64,000 bases of DNA from Neisseria macacae ATCC 33926 (lineage in GTDB: Bacteria > Pseudomonadota > Gammaproteobacteria > Burkholderiales > Neisseriaceae), in NCBI RefSeq assembly GCF_022749495.1, contig NZ_CP094241.1, positions 124,001-188,000 of the forward strand, given 5' to 3'. The stretch's first letter is position 1; every line of letters starts with the position of its first letter. A program made the position numbers and the translations under genes. The notes beneath the pieces were generated by a model. The model was not told where the DNA came from and ran no database searches. It saw only the letters and a list, made by a program, of their open reading frames with translations. Shown one piece after another: positions 35,897 to 45,500 of this stretch.

Positions 35897-36643
35897 ATGA
35901 AGAGCAGCACGCAGACCATTTTGGAACATACTTCGGTTCCGAAGCATATCGCCGTGATTATGGACGGCAACGGCCGTTGGGCGAAAAAGCGTTTCCTTCC
36001 CCGCGTGATGGGGCACAAACGCGGCTTGGACGCGTTGGAAAATATGGTGAAGCATTGCGCCAAACTGGGTGTGCAATATCTGACCGTGTTTGCCTTTTCG
36101 ACTGAAAACTGGCGTCGCCCCGAAGACGAAGTGTCGTTCCTGATGGGGCTGTTTTTGCAGGCTTTGCAAAAACAGGTGCGCCGTCTGCACGAAAACAATA
36201 TGCGCCTGAAGGTGTTGGGCAGCCGCGAACGCTTCAACCGGCAGATTCTGCAAGGCATCGAAGAGGCGGAAGCGTTGACGGCGAACAATACCGGCCTGAC
36301 CCTGAGCATTGCCGCGGATTACGGCGGCCGCTGGGATATTTTGCAGGCGGCAAACAAACTGATTGCCGAAGGCGTATCCGAAATTACGGAAGACGCGCTG
36401 GCGAAACACTTGATGCTGGGAGATGCGCCGGAACCGGATTTGTTCATCCGCACCGGCGGCGAAACACGCATCAGCAATTTCCTGCTTTGGCAGATGGCGT
36501 ATGCCGAACTTTATTTTACCGATACCCTGTGGCCCGATTTTGACAGCAAAGCCTTGGACGATGCTGTCGCCTCGTTCCAAAAACGCGAACGGCGCTTCGG
36601 ACGCACTTCGGAACAGCTGCCGGTAGAGCAGCAAAGGGGTTAA
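35897..36643 (+). CDS. uppS: Undecaprenyl diphosphate synthase (cis-prenyltransferase)
   Basis: 248 residues. HIAVIMDGNGRWAKKR holds the catalytic Asp and diphosphate contacts, then HKRGLDAL, TVFAFSTENWRRP, GGRWDI and the late DLFIRTGGETRISNFLLWQ. It condenses eight isopentenyl units onto farnesyl diphosphate to make the C55 lipid carrier for peptidoglycan and glycan export. A DUS lies in the 57-base gap after frr. Its stop is two bases from cdsA. Confidence 0.97.
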   Translation: MKSSTQTILEHTSVPKHIAVIMDGNGRWAKKRFLPRVMGHKRGLDALENMVKHCAKLGVQYLTVFAFSTENWRRPEDEVSFLMGLFLQALQKQVRRLHENNMRLKVLGSRERFNRQILQGIEEAEALTANNTGLTLSIAADYGGRWDILQAANKLIAEGVSEITEDALAKHLMLGDAPEPDLFIRTGGETRISNFLLWQMAYAELYFTDTLWPDFDSKALDDAVASFQKRERRFGRTSEQLPVEQQRG

Positions 36644-36645
36644 AA

Positions 36646-37440
36646 ATGTTGAAACAACGGATTATCACGGCGCTGTGGATGCTGCCGTTGATGCTCGGTA
36701 TGCTGTTTTACGCGCCGCAATGGCTGTGGGCGGCATTTTGCGGATTGATTTCCCTGGTTACGCTGTGGGAATACGCCCGCATGAGCGGATTGGAAAAACT
36801 GAAAACCAATCATTATCTCGCCGCGACGCTGGTGTTCGGCGTCATCGCCTACGCAGGCGGTTGGACGCTGCCGGATATCGTCTGGTACGCCGTTTTGGCG
36901 TTTTGGCTGGTCGTTATGCCTTTGTGGCTGAAATTCAAATGGAAATTGAACGGCGGCTGGCAGGCTTATACCGTCGGTTGGCTTTTGGTCATGCCGTTTT
37001 GGTTCGCACTCATGTCCCTGCGTCCGCATCCCGATTACGCCTTGTCGCTGCTTGCCGTGATGGGTTTGGTGTGGGTTGCCGATGTTTGCGCGTATTTCAG
37101 CGGCAAAGCGTTCGGCAAACACAAAATCGCACCGACCGTCAGTCCCGGTAAAAGCTGGGAAGGCGCAATCGGCGGCGCGATTTGCGTGGCAGTGTATATG
37201 ACTGTGGTGTGGTGGTCAGGTTGGCTGACGTTTGACGCAGGCTGGTTCAATACCGTGTTAATCGGTTTGGTGTTGACCGTTGTCAGCGTATGCGGCGACT
37301 TGCTGGAAAGCTGGCTCAAACGCGCGGCGGGCATCAAAGACAGCAGCAATCTGCTGCCCGGACACGGCGGCGTGTTTGACCGCGTGGACAGCCTGATTGC
37401 CGTCATCAGCGTCTATGCCGCCTTTGAAAGCTTGTTCTGA
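36646..37440 (+). CDS. cdsA: Phosphatidate cytidylyltransferase
   Basis: 264 residues with about eight membrane helices. The CdsA signature is near the C-terminus: VCGDLLESWLKRAAGIKDSS followed by LPGHGGVFDRVDS. The earlier VSPGKSWEG motif binds CTP. It makes CDP-diacylglycerol from phosphatidate and CTP, the precursor of phosphatidylethanolamine and phosphatidylglycerol. Co-transcribed with uppS. A long CREE follows 6 bases after the stop and separates it from dxr. Confidence 0.96.
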   Translation: MLKQRIITALWMLPLMLGMLFYAPQWLWAAFCGLISLVTLWEYARMSGLEKLKTNHYLAATLVFGVIAYAGGWTLPDIVWYAVLAFWLVVMPLWLKFKWKLNGGWQAYTVGWLLVMPFWFALMSLRPHPDYALSLLAVMGLVWVADVCAYFSGKAFGKHKIAPTVSPGKSWEGAIGGAICVAVYMTVVWWSGWLTFDAGWFNTVLIGLVLTVVSVCGDLLESWLKRAAGIKDSSNLLPGHGGVFDRVDSLIAVISVYAAFESLF

Positions 37441-37446
37441 AGCGGT

Positions 37447-37603
37447 TATAGTGGATTAACTTTAAATCAGGACAAGGCGACGAAGCCGCAGACAGTACAG
37501 ATAGTACGGAACCGATTCACTTGGTGCTTCAGCACCTTAGAGAATCGTTCTCTTTGAGCTAAGGCGAGGCAACACCGTACTGGTTTAAAGTTAATCCACT
37601 ATA
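37447..37603. repeat. Correia repeat (CREE), long form
   Basis: 157 bases with TATAGTGGATTAACTTTAAA ends and the IHF-type insert, placed between cdsA and dxr in an otherwise continuous essential cluster. CREE may supply a promoter for dxr or an RNase III cut site. Two DUS copies follow before dxr. Confidence 0.95.
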
Positions 37604-37716
37604 AAAATCGTTGGAACACATCAAACACAATATCGAATAAGCGTTTTCAGACGACCTTTCCGACCTCAAGCCCAAAGGTCGTCTGAAATCCGAAAGCAGT
37701 ACATAAAGAACGCACC

Positions 37717-38901
37717 ATGACACAACAAGTCCTGACCATATTAGGCAGTACCGGCAGCATAGGCGAAAGCACGCTGGACGTTGTCTCCCGCCACCCCGAA
37801 AAATTCCGCGTATTCGCGTTGGCGGGGCATAAGCAGGTTGAGAAGCTGGCGGCGCAATGCCGGACGTTCCGCCCCGAATATGCCGTCGTCGCCGATGCGG
37901 AACACGCCGCCCGGCTTGAAGCTCTGTTGAAACGCGACGGCACGGCGACGCAGGTTTTACACGGCGCGCAGGCATTGGTTGACGTTGCCTCTGCCGACGA
38001 AGTCAGCGGTGTCATGTGCGCCATCGTCGGTGCGGCGGGGCTGCCTTCCGCGCTGGCGGCGGCGCAAAAAGGCAAAACCATTTATTTGGCGAACAAAGAG
38101 ACGTTGGTGGTTTCCGGCGCGTTGTTTATGGAAACCGCGCGCGCAAACGGCGCGGCAGTGTTGCCCATCGACAGCGAACACAACGCCATTTTCCAAGTTT
38201 TGCCGCGCGATTACACAGGTCGTCTGAACGAACACGGCATCCGCTCGATTATCCTGACGGCTTCCGGCGGTCCGTTTCTGACGACCGATTTAGACACGTT
38301 CGACAGCATTACGCCCGCGCAAGCCGTGAAACATCCCAATTGGAGCATGGGTCGCAAAATTTCCGTCGATTCCGCCACCATGATGAACAAAGGTTTGGAG
38401 CTGATTGAAGCGCATTGGCTGTTCAACTGCCCGCCTGATAAACTCGAAGTCGTCATTCATCCGCAGTCCGTGATACACAGCATGGTGCGTTACCGCGACG
38501 GCTCCGTGTTGGCGCAACTGGGCAATCCCGATATGCGTACGCCCATCGCTTATTGTTTGGGCTTGCCCGAGCGTATTGATTCGGGTGTCGGCGACCTGGA
38601 TTTCGACGCATTGTCTGCGCTGACCTTCCAAAAGCCCGACTTTGACCGCTTCCCCTGCCTGAAGCTCGCCTATGAAGCCATGAACGCGGGCGGAGCCGCG
38701 CCCTGCGTATTGAACGCCGCCAACGAAGCCGCCGTCGCCGCCTTCTTAGACGGACAGATTAAGTTTACCGACATTGCCAAAACCGTCGCCCACTGTCTCG
38801 CACAAGACTTTTCAGACGACCTCGGCAATATCGAAAACCTGCTGGCGCAAGACGCCGTTACCCGCAGGCAGGCGCAGGAATTTATCGCCGCATTGGAATA
38901 A
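37717..38901 (+). CDS. dxr: 1-deoxy-D-xylulose 5-phosphate reductoisomerase
   Basis: 394 residues. NADPH-binding GSTGSIGESTLDV at the start, NKETLVVSG with catalytic Lys/Glu, LPIDSEHNAIFQ with metal-binding Asp and Glu, ILTASGGPF, and WSMGRKISVDSATMMNKGLE. It makes methylerythritol phosphate in the non-mevalonate isoprenoid pathway, which feeds UppS. A complete DUS (TTTCAGACGACCTC) is embedded in the coding sequence near 38810, encoding FSDDL. Confidence 0.97.
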   Translation: MTQQVLTILGSTGSIGESTLDVVSRHPEKFRVFALAGHKQVEKLAAQCRTFRPEYAVVADAEHAARLEALLKRDGTATQVLHGAQALVDVASADEVSGVMCAIVGAAGLPSALAAAQKGKTIYLANKETLVVSGALFMETARANGAAVLPIDSEHNAIFQVLPRDYTGRLNEHGIRSIILTASGGPFLTTDLDTFDSITPAQAVKHPNWSMGRKISVDSATMMNKGLELIEAHWLFNCPPDKLEVVIHPQSVIHSMVRYRDGSVLAQLGNPDMRTPIAYCLGLPERIDSGVGDLDFDALSALTFQKPDFDRFPCLKLAYEAMNAGGAAPCVLNAANEAAVAAFLDGQIKFTDIAKTVAHCLAQDFSDDLGNIENLLAQDAVTRRQAQEFIAALE

Positions 38902-39112
38902 ACCGTGCTGCAACGATAAAAAATGACAGGTCGTCTGAAAACCCGCCCACCCGTCATGTGTGGCGGACAAAACGGCAGACTGACTTTATAATCGGCAAAA
39001 TAACGCCAATAATATTTTCTACACATTGCGAATGCTTTTCAGACGACCCCTGCCTTGATATGTCGTCTGAAACATCGACAACGTCAACCCATACCCAACC
39101 AGAGAGATTCTT

Positions 39113-40453
39113 TTGCAAACCCTTCTAGCTTTTATTTTCGCCATCCTGATTTTGGTCAGCCTGCACGAGTTCGGACACTACATCGTCGCCAGATTGTGCG
39201 GCGTCAAAGTCGTACGCTTTTCCGTCGGCTTCGGCAAACCGTTTTTCAGCAGAAAGCGCGGCGATACCGAATGGTGTTTGGCACCCATCCCGTTGGGCGG
39301 CTATGTCAAAATGGTTGATACGCGCGAGGGGGAAGTGGCGCAGGCAGACCTGCCTTACGCTTTCGACAAGCAGCATCCCGCCAAACGCATCGCCATCGTC
39401 GCCGCAGGCCCGCTGACCAATCTCGCGCTGGCGGTTCTGCTTTACGGCTTGAGTTTTTCCTTCGGCGTTACCGAAATCCGCCCTTATGTCGGCATGGTCG
39501 AGCAAAATACCATTGCCGCCAAAGCCGGTTTTCAGCCCGGAGACAAAATTATTTCGGTTAACGGCGTTAACGTCGGCGAGTGGGAAAAAGCCCAGCAAGA
39601 AATCGTGTTGAACATCGAGTCAGGCAAGGTAAATGTTGCCGTTCAGACGACCTCGGGGCAAAAAACCATGCGGATTATCGATGCCGCCGGTACGCCTGAG
39701 GCAGGTAAAATTGCGAAAAACCAAGGCTATATCGGGTTGTCGCCTTTTAAAATCACCACCCGTGTCGGCGAAGTGACAGAAAACAGTCCGGCTGAAAAAG
39801 CCGGTTTGAAAAAAGGCGACAAGCTGATCAGTGCCGATGGACAAGACATCGAGTCTTGGCAGCAATGGGTGGAAATCGTAAGCCAAAGCCCGGGCAAGAA
39901 AATCGAATTGAGCTACGAGCGCAATGGCCAAACTTTTCAGACGACCATCCGCCCCGACAGTATCCAGCAACCCGACAGAACGCTGGTCGGCAGGGTGGGC
40001 TTCGGTCCTCAGGGCGACGAAGCGTGGGCAAAAGAAATCAAGCGCGAATATAAACCGTCTGTCGCAGAAGCATTTGCGATGGGCTGGGACAAAACCGTCA
40101 ACAACGCATGGATGACGGTAAAATTCTTCGGAAAACTGATTACAGGCAATGCCTCCCTGAACCATATTTCAGGCCCGCTGACCATTGCCGACGTCGCCGG
40201 GAAAACGGCACAGCTGGGATTTCAAAGCTATTTGGAATTCCTCGCGTTGGTCAGCATTAGTTTAGGCGTGTTGAACTTGTTGCCCATCCCCGTATTGGAC
40301 GGCGGGCATTTGGTGTTCTACACTGCCGAATGGATACGCGGAAAGCCCTTGAGCGAGCGCATACAGGCAATCGGCCTGCGCCTCGGACTGGCTGCCATGC
40401 TGTTCATGATGGCACTGGCTTTCTTTAATGACATCAACCGTTTGTTTGGATAA
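39113..40453 (+). CDS. rseP: Site-2 zinc metalloprotease RseP
   Basis: 446 residues with a TTG start at 39113, preceded by AGAGAGATTC; no ATG fits the conserved N-terminus MQTLLAFIFAILIL. HEFGH at residues 18-22 is the zinc motif, and the C-terminal NLLPIPVLDGGH supplies the third ligand. Two PDZ domains lie between (about 115-300). It cleaves transmembrane substrates such as anti-sigma factors and leftover signal peptides. A DUS lies inside the gene near 39641. Four bases separate it from bamA. Confidence 0.95.
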   Translation: MQTLLAFIFAILILVSLHEFGHYIVARLCGVKVVRFSVGFGKPFFSRKRGDTEWCLAPIPLGGYVKMVDTREGEVAQADLPYAFDKQHPAKRIAIVAAGPLTNLALAVLLYGLSFSFGVTEIRPYVGMVEQNTIAAKAGFQPGDKIISVNGVNVGEWEKAQQEIVLNIESGKVNVAVQTTSGQKTMRIIDAAGTPEAGKIAKNQGYIGLSPFKITTRVGEVTENSPAEKAGLKKGDKLISADGQDIESWQQWVEIVSQSPGKKIELSYERNGQTFQTTIRPDSIQQPDRTLVGRVGFGPQGDEAWAKEIKREYKPSVAEAFAMGWDKTVNNAWMTVKFFGKLITGNASLNHISGPLTIADVAGKTAQLGFQSYLEFLALVSISLGVLNLLPIPVLDGGHLVFYTAEWIRGKPLSERIQAIGLRLGLAAMLFMMALAFFNDINRLFG

Positions 40454-40457
40454 TTTT

Positions 40458-42857
40458 ATGAAATTGAAACAGATTGCTTCTGCTTTGATGGTATTGGGCA
40501 TGTCGCCTTTGGCGTTTGCCGACTTCACCATTCAAGACATCCGCGTCGAAGGTTTGCAGCGCACCGAACCGAGTACGGTCTTCAACTACCTGCCCGTCAA
40601 AGTCGGCGACCAATTCAGCGACGCACGCAGCGAAGAAATCATCAAAACTCTGTATGCGACCGGTTTTTTTGACGATGTCCGCGTAGAGACCATGGGCAAT
40701 CAGGTCTTGCTGACCGTTATCGAACGCCCGACCATCAGCACGCTGAACATCACCGGCGCGAAAATGCTGCAAAACGATGTAATCAAGAAAAACCTTGAAT
40801 CCTTCGGTTTGGCGCAATCCCAATACTTCAATCCGGCCACGCTGAGCCAGTCTGTCGCCAGCCTGAAGGAAGAATACAAAAGCCGCGGCAAACAGTCGGT
40901 CCAAATCACGCCGACCGTCACCAAACTCGCGCGTAACCGCGTTTCCATCGACATCGCCATCGACGAGGGTAAAACCACCAAGATTACCGACATCGAATTT
41001 GAAGGCAACAAAGTCTATTCCGACCGCAAGCTCATGAAGCAAATGTCTTTGAGCGAAGGCGGCATGTGGACTTGGCTGACCAAGAGCAACCAGTTTAACG
41101 AGCAGAAATTCTCGCAAGACATGGAGCGCGTCAGCGAGTTCTACCAAAACAACGGCTATTTCAATTTCCGCATTCTGGATACCGACATCCAGACCAACGA
41201 AGACAAAACCAAGCAAACCATCAAAATCACGGTTGACGAGGGCGAACGCTTCCGTTGGGGCGACGTGCGCATAGAAGGCGATACCCGCGAAGTGCCGAAA
41301 GAAGAGCTGCAAAAACTGCTGACCATGAAAAAGGGCAAATGGTACGAACGCGCCCAAATGGTCAAATCGCTCGAAGCCATTCAAAACCGCATGGGTACGG
41401 CAGGCTACGCGTTCAGCGAAGTCAACGTTCAGCCAGTGCCCAATGCCGAGACCCAAACTGTCGATTTCGTCCTGAACGTCGAACCCGGCCGCAAAATCTA
41501 TGTGAACGAAATCAACATCACCGGCAACAACAAAACCCGTGACGAAGTCGTGCGCCGCGAATTGCGTCAGATGGAATCCGCGCCTTACGACACTTCCAAG
41601 CTGCAACGTTCCAAAGAGCGTGTCGAGCTGCTGGGCTACTTCGACAACGTACAATTCGATGCCGTGCCGGTTGCCAATACGCCCGACCAAGTCGATTTGA
41701 ACATGAGCGTGAACGAGCGTTCTACCGGTTCGCTGGATATGAGTGCGGGCTGGGTTCAGGATACCGGCTTGGTCATGTCTGTGGGCGTTTCCCAAGACAA
41801 CCTGTTCGGTACGGGTAAATCCGTTTCCCTGCGCGCTTCACGAAGCAAAACCACGCTGAACGGCTCGCTGTCGTTTACCGATCCGTATTTCACACCCGAC
41901 GGCGTGAGCCTCGGTTACGATATTTACGGCAAGTCTTACGACCCGCGTAAAGCCTCTTCTAGCGCGAAACAATATAAAACCACCACCGCAGGCGGCGGCG
42001 TGCGCATGGGCATCCCCGTTACCGAATACGACCGTGTCAATTTGGGTCTGGCGGCGGAACACCTGACTGTGAATACCTACAAAGGCGCGCCTAAACGTTA
42101 TGCCGACTTTATCAACCAATACGGTAAAGGCACGGACGGCGTAGGCAGCTTCAAAGGCTGGCTGTACAAAGGTACGATTGGTTGGGGACGCAATAAAACC
42201 GACAGCGCATTGTGGCCGACCCGCGGTTACATGACCGGCATCAACGGTGAAATCGCCCTGCCGGGCAGCGACCTGCAATACTACACACTGACCCACAACC
42301 AAACCTGGTTCTTCCCGCTGACCAAAGACTTTACCCTGATGCTCGGCGGCGAAGTCGGCGTCGGCAACGGCTACGGCAAAACCAAAACCATGCCGTTCTT
42401 TGAAAACTTCTACGGCGGCGGCTTAGGCTCCGTACGCGGTTACGAGAGCGGCACGCTGGGTCCGAAAGTTTATGACGAATACGGCGAGAAAATCAGCTAC
42501 GGCGGCAACAAAAAAGCCAACGTTTCCGCCGAGTTGCTGTTCCCGATGCCGGGTATCAAAGACTCCCGCTCCGTCCGTCTGAGTCTGTTTGCCGACGCGG
42601 GCAGCGTATGGGACGGCAAAACTTATAACGACAGCAGCAGCAATACCTACTACACCAACAATGCCGCTCAAAACCCATACGGCTTAGGCAAGACCCACAA
42701 ATCGACCTTCAAGGAAGAGTTGCGCTACTCCGCCGGTGCGGCAGTAACCTGGCTCTCGCCACTGGGTCCGATGAAGTTCAGCTACGCCTACCCGATCAAG
42801 AAAAAAGACAGCGACGAAATCCAACGCTTCCAGTTCCAATTGGGTACCACATTCTGA
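40458..42857 (+). CDS. bamA: Outer-membrane assembly factor BamA (Omp85)
   Basis: 799 residues. A signal peptide ends at FA before DFTIQDIRVEGLQRTEP. Five POTRA domains run to about residue 420, and a 16-strand barrel follows with the loop-6 motif VRGYESG. The protein ends QFQLGTTF with the terminal Phe. It inserts barrel proteins, including the adhesin anchor, Slam, LptD and siderophore receptor of this window, into the outer membrane. It is directly after rseP and before skp. Confidence 0.98.
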   Translation: MKLKQIASALMVLGMSPLAFADFTIQDIRVEGLQRTEPSTVFNYLPVKVGDQFSDARSEEIIKTLYATGFFDDVRVETMGNQVLLTVIERPTISTLNITGAKMLQNDVIKKNLESFGLAQSQYFNPATLSQSVASLKEEYKSRGKQSVQITPTVTKLARNRVSIDIAIDEGKTTKITDIEFEGNKVYSDRKLMKQMSLSEGGMWTWLTKSNQFNEQKFSQDMERVSEFYQNNGYFNFRILDTDIQTNEDKTKQTIKITVDEGERFRWGDVRIEGDTREVPKEELQKLLTMKKGKWYERAQMVKSLEAIQNRMGTAGYAFSEVNVQPVPNAETQTVDFVLNVEPGRKIYVNEINITGNNKTRDEVVRRELRQMESAPYDTSKLQRSKERVELLGYFDNVQFDAVPVANTPDQVDLNMSVNERSTGSLDMSAGWVQDTGLVMSVGVSQDNLFGTGKSVSLRASRSKTTLNGSLSFTDPYFTPDGVSLGYDIYGKSYDPRKASSSAKQYKTTTAGGGVRMGIPVTEYDRVNLGLAAEHLTVNTYKGAPKRYADFINQYGKGTDGVGSFKGWLYKGTIGWGRNKTDSALWPTRGYMTGINGEIALPGSDLQYYTLTHNQTWFFPLTKDFTLMLGGEVGVGNGYGKTKTMPFFENFYGGGLGSVRGYESGTLGPKVYDEYGEKISYGGNKKANVSAELLFPMPGIKDSRSVRLSLFADAGSVWDGKTYNDSSSNTYYTNNAAQNPYGLGKTHKSTFKEELRYSAGAAVTWLSPLGPMKFSYAYPIKKKDSDEIQRFQFQLGTTF

Positions 42858-42869
42858 CGTAGGCAGAAA

Positions 42870-42922
42870 AAGGTCGTCTGAAAACCGAAATCCCTATGCA
42901 GATAAACATTTTCAGACGACCT
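42870..42922. terminator. DUS hairpin between bamA and skp
   Basis: Convergent DUS copies with a 21-base loop. It may attenuate rather than block read-through, since skp follows in the same direction. Confidence 0.65.
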
Positions 42923-43010
42923 GAAGGAAAAGGGGCAGGGCGTTCTGCCTCTTTTTAAAAACAAACCGTCATCCCGCTGATGGGCGGGATACAAAATCAA
43001 GGAAATCCAG

Positions 43011-43523
43011 ATGAACATCATTGCCAACGCCTTCCGCCTCGGCGGCGCGGCTTTATTGGGCTTCGGGTTGATGAACCAAGCTGCGGCGGCGGAAGCCGTA
43101 CAGAAAATCGGCTTTATCAATACCGAGCGCGTTTATCTTGAGTCCAAGCAGGCGCAACGCATTCAGACGACCTTGGAAAAAGAATTCCGCAGCCGTCAGG
43201 ACGCTTTGCAGAAATTGCAGCAAGAAGGTGAGAAGCTCGAAAAATCCCTGTCCGAAGGCAAATTGCAGGGCAAAGAGCGTGAAGCTGCGGCAAAACGCTG
43301 GGGCGAGCTGGTTCAGCAGTTCCGCAAGAAACAGGCGGAGCTGGCAGAAGACTACAACCTGCGCCGCAACGAAGAATTTGCCGCCCTCCAGCAAAACGCC
43401 AACCGCATCATCGTCGATCTTGCCAAACGCGAAGGCTACGATGTGATTTTGCAGGACGTGATTTACGTCAACGCGCGTTACGACATTACCGACAGCGTGA
43501 TTAAAGCCCTGAATACACGTTAA
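43011..43523 (+). CDS. skp: Periplasmic chaperone Skp/OmpH
   Basis: 170 residues. A signal peptide ends at AAA before EAVQKIGFINTERVYLES. A long coiled-coil (about 40-125; LEKEFRSRQDALQKLQQEGEKL in parts) forms the tentacles of the trimer, and the C-terminus returns to the body domain with DVILQDVIYVNARYD. It holds unfolded outer-membrane proteins on their way to BAM. A DUS sits in the coding sequence near 43163. Confidence 0.93.
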   Translation: MNIIANAFRLGGAALLGFGLMNQAAAAEAVQKIGFINTERVYLESKQAQRIQTTLEKEFRSRQDALQKLQQEGEKLEKSLSEGKLQGKEREAAAKRWGELVQQFRKKQAELAEDYNLRRNEEFAALQQNANRIIVDLAKREGYDVILQDVIYVNARYDITDSVIKALNTR

Positions 43524-43554
43524 TCGGAAGGCTGAACGAGATACAGCAAACCTG

Positions 43555-43594
43555 TTTTCAGACGACCTCTTTCAAGCGAAGGGTCGTCTGAAAA
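43555..43594. terminator. Inverted DUS pair after skp
   Basis: TTTTCAGACGACC and GGTCGTCTGAAAA in the outward order, loop about 14 bases, no T-run. A further single DUS lies near 43684. Confidence 0.55.
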
Positions 43595-43718
43595 TCCAAT
43601 AAACGATATAATTACCTGTCTTATCACTCCTGCCGGCATACGTTTTAGGCAAACCGTTCTGTCCGACTGCTCCCGCCGTCCCTTTCAGACGACCTCATCT
43701 CAAAGCTTACGAAACATC

Positions 43719-44762
43719 ATGACTTCAAAAACCTACACCCTGTCCCAAATCACAGCGCAGCTTGGCGGCGAATGGCGCGGCGAGGACATTTCCGTCGCCG
43801 CCGTGCGCCCGCTCGCAGACGCGCAGGCGGAACACATCAGCTTCCTCGCCAATCCGAAATACAAAGCCGAAGTCCACGACAGCAGCGCGGGTGCGGTCAT
43901 CGTTTCCGCCAAAGCAGTAAACGAATTTGAAGGGCGAAACCTGATTGTCGCCGATGATCCCTATCTCTATTTCGCCAAAGTCGCCCGCCTGTTTTCGCCC
44001 ATCGTCAAAGCGCGCGGCGGCATCCATCCGACCGCCGTCGTCGAAGAAAGTGCCACCGTTCCCGCAAGCTGCGAAATCGGTGCAAACGCCTACATCGGCG
44101 CGAACACCGTGCTCGGCGAAGGCTGCCGCATCTTGGCAAACGCCGTTGTCCAACACGATTGCAAACTGGGCGACGAAGTCGTCCTGCATCCCAACGCCGT
44201 CGTTTATTACGGCTGCACACTGGGCAACCGCGTTGAAATCCACAGCGGCGCAGTCATCGGTGCGGACGGATTCGGACTCGCCTTCGCCGGCGATTCATGG
44301 TTTAAAATCCCGCAAACCGGCGCGGTAACGCTGGGCGACGACGTAGAAATCGGCTCGAACACCAACATCGACCGCGGCGCGATGAGCGACACCACCGTCG
44401 GCAACGGCACCAAAATCGACAACCAAGTCCAAATCGGACACAACTGCAAAATCGGTTCGCACACCGTCATCGCCGCCAAAACCGGCATCTCAGGCAGCGT
44501 TACCATCGGCAGCTACTGCATCATCGGCGGCGGCGTCGGTACGGTCGGACACATCGAAATTGCCGACAAAACCACCATCGGCGGCGGCACGTCCGTGACC
44601 CACAGCATTACCGAAAGCGGCAAACACCTCGCCGGCATCTTCCCAATGTCCACCCATAAAGAATGGGCGCGCAACGCCGTTTATATCCACCGCCTGAGCG
44701 AAATGAACAAACGCCTCAAAATATTGGAAAACCGTCTGAGCGACAGCGAAAAAGACGAATAA
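43719..44762 (+). CDS. lpxD: UDP-3-O-acylglucosamine N-acyltransferase
   Basis: 347 residues. The N-terminal uridine-binding domain ends near residue 100 and is followed by hexapeptide left-handed beta-helix repeats (IGANAYIGANTVLGEGC and IGHNCKIGSHTVIAAKTGI). HSGAVIGADGFGLAF contains the catalytic-region His. The C-terminal helix (SEMNKRLKILENRLSD) trimerises. It adds the second 3-hydroxyacyl chain in lipid A synthesis from acyl-ACP. Confidence 0.97.
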   Translation: MTSKTYTLSQITAQLGGEWRGEDISVAAVRPLADAQAEHISFLANPKYKAEVHDSSAGAVIVSAKAVNEFEGRNLIVADDPYLYFAKVARLFSPIVKARGGIHPTAVVEESATVPASCEIGANAYIGANTVLGEGCRILANAVVQHDCKLGDEVVLHPNAVVYYGCTLGNRVEIHSGAVIGADGFGLAFAGDSWFKIPQTGAVTLGDDVEIGSNTNIDRGAMSDTTVGNGTKIDNQVQIGHNCKIGSHTVIAAKTGISGSVTIGSYCIIGGGVGTVGHIEIADKTTIGGGTSVTHSITESGKHLAGIFPMSTHKEWARNAVYIHRLSEMNKRLKILENRLSDSEKDE

Positions 44763-44886
44763 CCCCACAATCGGTTTACATGGCGGATGCGCTTTAAATC
44801 CCAACAAAGCGGCAAAGCCTATCGTTTTAAAGCCTCCGCGATGAAACCGCCCAGCCAACCCCGAAATACCAAGGAATACGACGAAC

Positions 44887-45336
44887 ATGGACGTACAACT
44901 CCCCATCGAAGCCAAAGACATCCAAAAACTCATTCCCCACCGCTACCCGTTTTTGCAACTCGACCGCATCACCGCCTTCGAGTCCATGAAAACCCTGACC
45001 GCGATTAAAAACGTCACCATGAACGAGCCGCAGTTCCAAGGCCATTTCCCCGACCTGCCCGTCATGCCCGGCGTACTCATCATCGAAGCCATGGCGCAAG
45101 CCTGCGGCACACTCGCCATCCTCAGCGAAGGCGGCCGCAAAGAAAACGAATTCTTCTTCTTCGCCGGCATAGACGAAGCCCGCTTCAAACGCCAAGTCAT
45201 CCCCGGCGACCAGCTTGTTTTCGAAGTCGAGCTGCTGACCAACAAACGCGGCATCGGCAAATTCAGCGCCGTCGCCAAAGTGGACGGACAAGTCGCCGTC
45301 GAAGCCATCATCATGTGTGCCAAACGCGTGGTTTGA
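44887..45336 (+). CDS. fabZ: 3-hydroxyacyl-ACP dehydratase
   Basis: 149 residues, hot-dog fold. HRYPFLQLDRI and GHFPDLPVMPGVLIIEAMAQ carry the catalytic His and Glu. It dehydrates 3-hydroxyacyl-ACP for fatty acid elongation and competes with LpxA and LpxD for the same substrates, which explains its place in the lipid A operon. In most relatives lpxA follows directly; here a DUS hairpin and an Abi gene intervene. Confidence 0.97.
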   Translation: MDVQLPIEAKDIQKLIPHRYPFLQLDRITAFESMKTLTAIKNVTMNEPQFQGHFPDLPVMPGVLIIEAMAQACGTLAILSEGGRKENEFFFFAGIDEARFKRQVIPGDQLVFEVELLTNKRGIGKFSAVAKVDGQVAVEAIIMCAKRVV

Positions 45337-45348
45337 GTGTTCAGAAAA

Positions 45349-45375
45349 AGGTCGTCTGAAAGTTTCAGACGACCT
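45349..45375. terminator. Compact DUS hairpin between fabZ and the Abi locus
   Basis: AGGTCGTCTGAAA and TTTCAGACGACCT are nearly adjacent. It would separate fabZ transcripts from the inserted locus. Confidence 0.7.
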
Positions 45376-45385
45376 AATAAAAAGA

Positions 45386-45450
45386 AAACCCACCGGTTTA
45401 GGTTTGTTCAAACCCAGGGACACGGTGGGGATTAGTTTTACCTAACTGTA
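45386..45450 (+). ncRNA. Candidate structured RNA upstream of the Abi gene (AbiF-RNA-like)
   Basis: CCCACCG (45389-45395) pairs with CGGTGGG (45423-45429). Inside, GGTTT (45401-45405) pairs with AAACC (45410-45414). Downstream, TTAG (45432-45435) can pair with CTAA (45442-45445), or ACCTAA (45440-45445) can pair with TTAGGT (45398-45403) as a pseudoknot. Conserved structured RNAs are known upstream of AbiF/Abi_2 genes. Assignment to that class is inference from position and fold. Confidence 0.5.
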
Positions 45451-45500
45451 TCAAATATAGTTTGAAACGTCAATTTAAAAATAAAGAATCAGGTGTTAGC

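Noticed and set aside
45462..45500. TTG start for the Abi-like protein at 45462
   Set aside because: The extra 13 residues are Lys-rich without family support and would crowd the structured leader. The GTG at 45501 has a better site and fits the conserved N-terminus.
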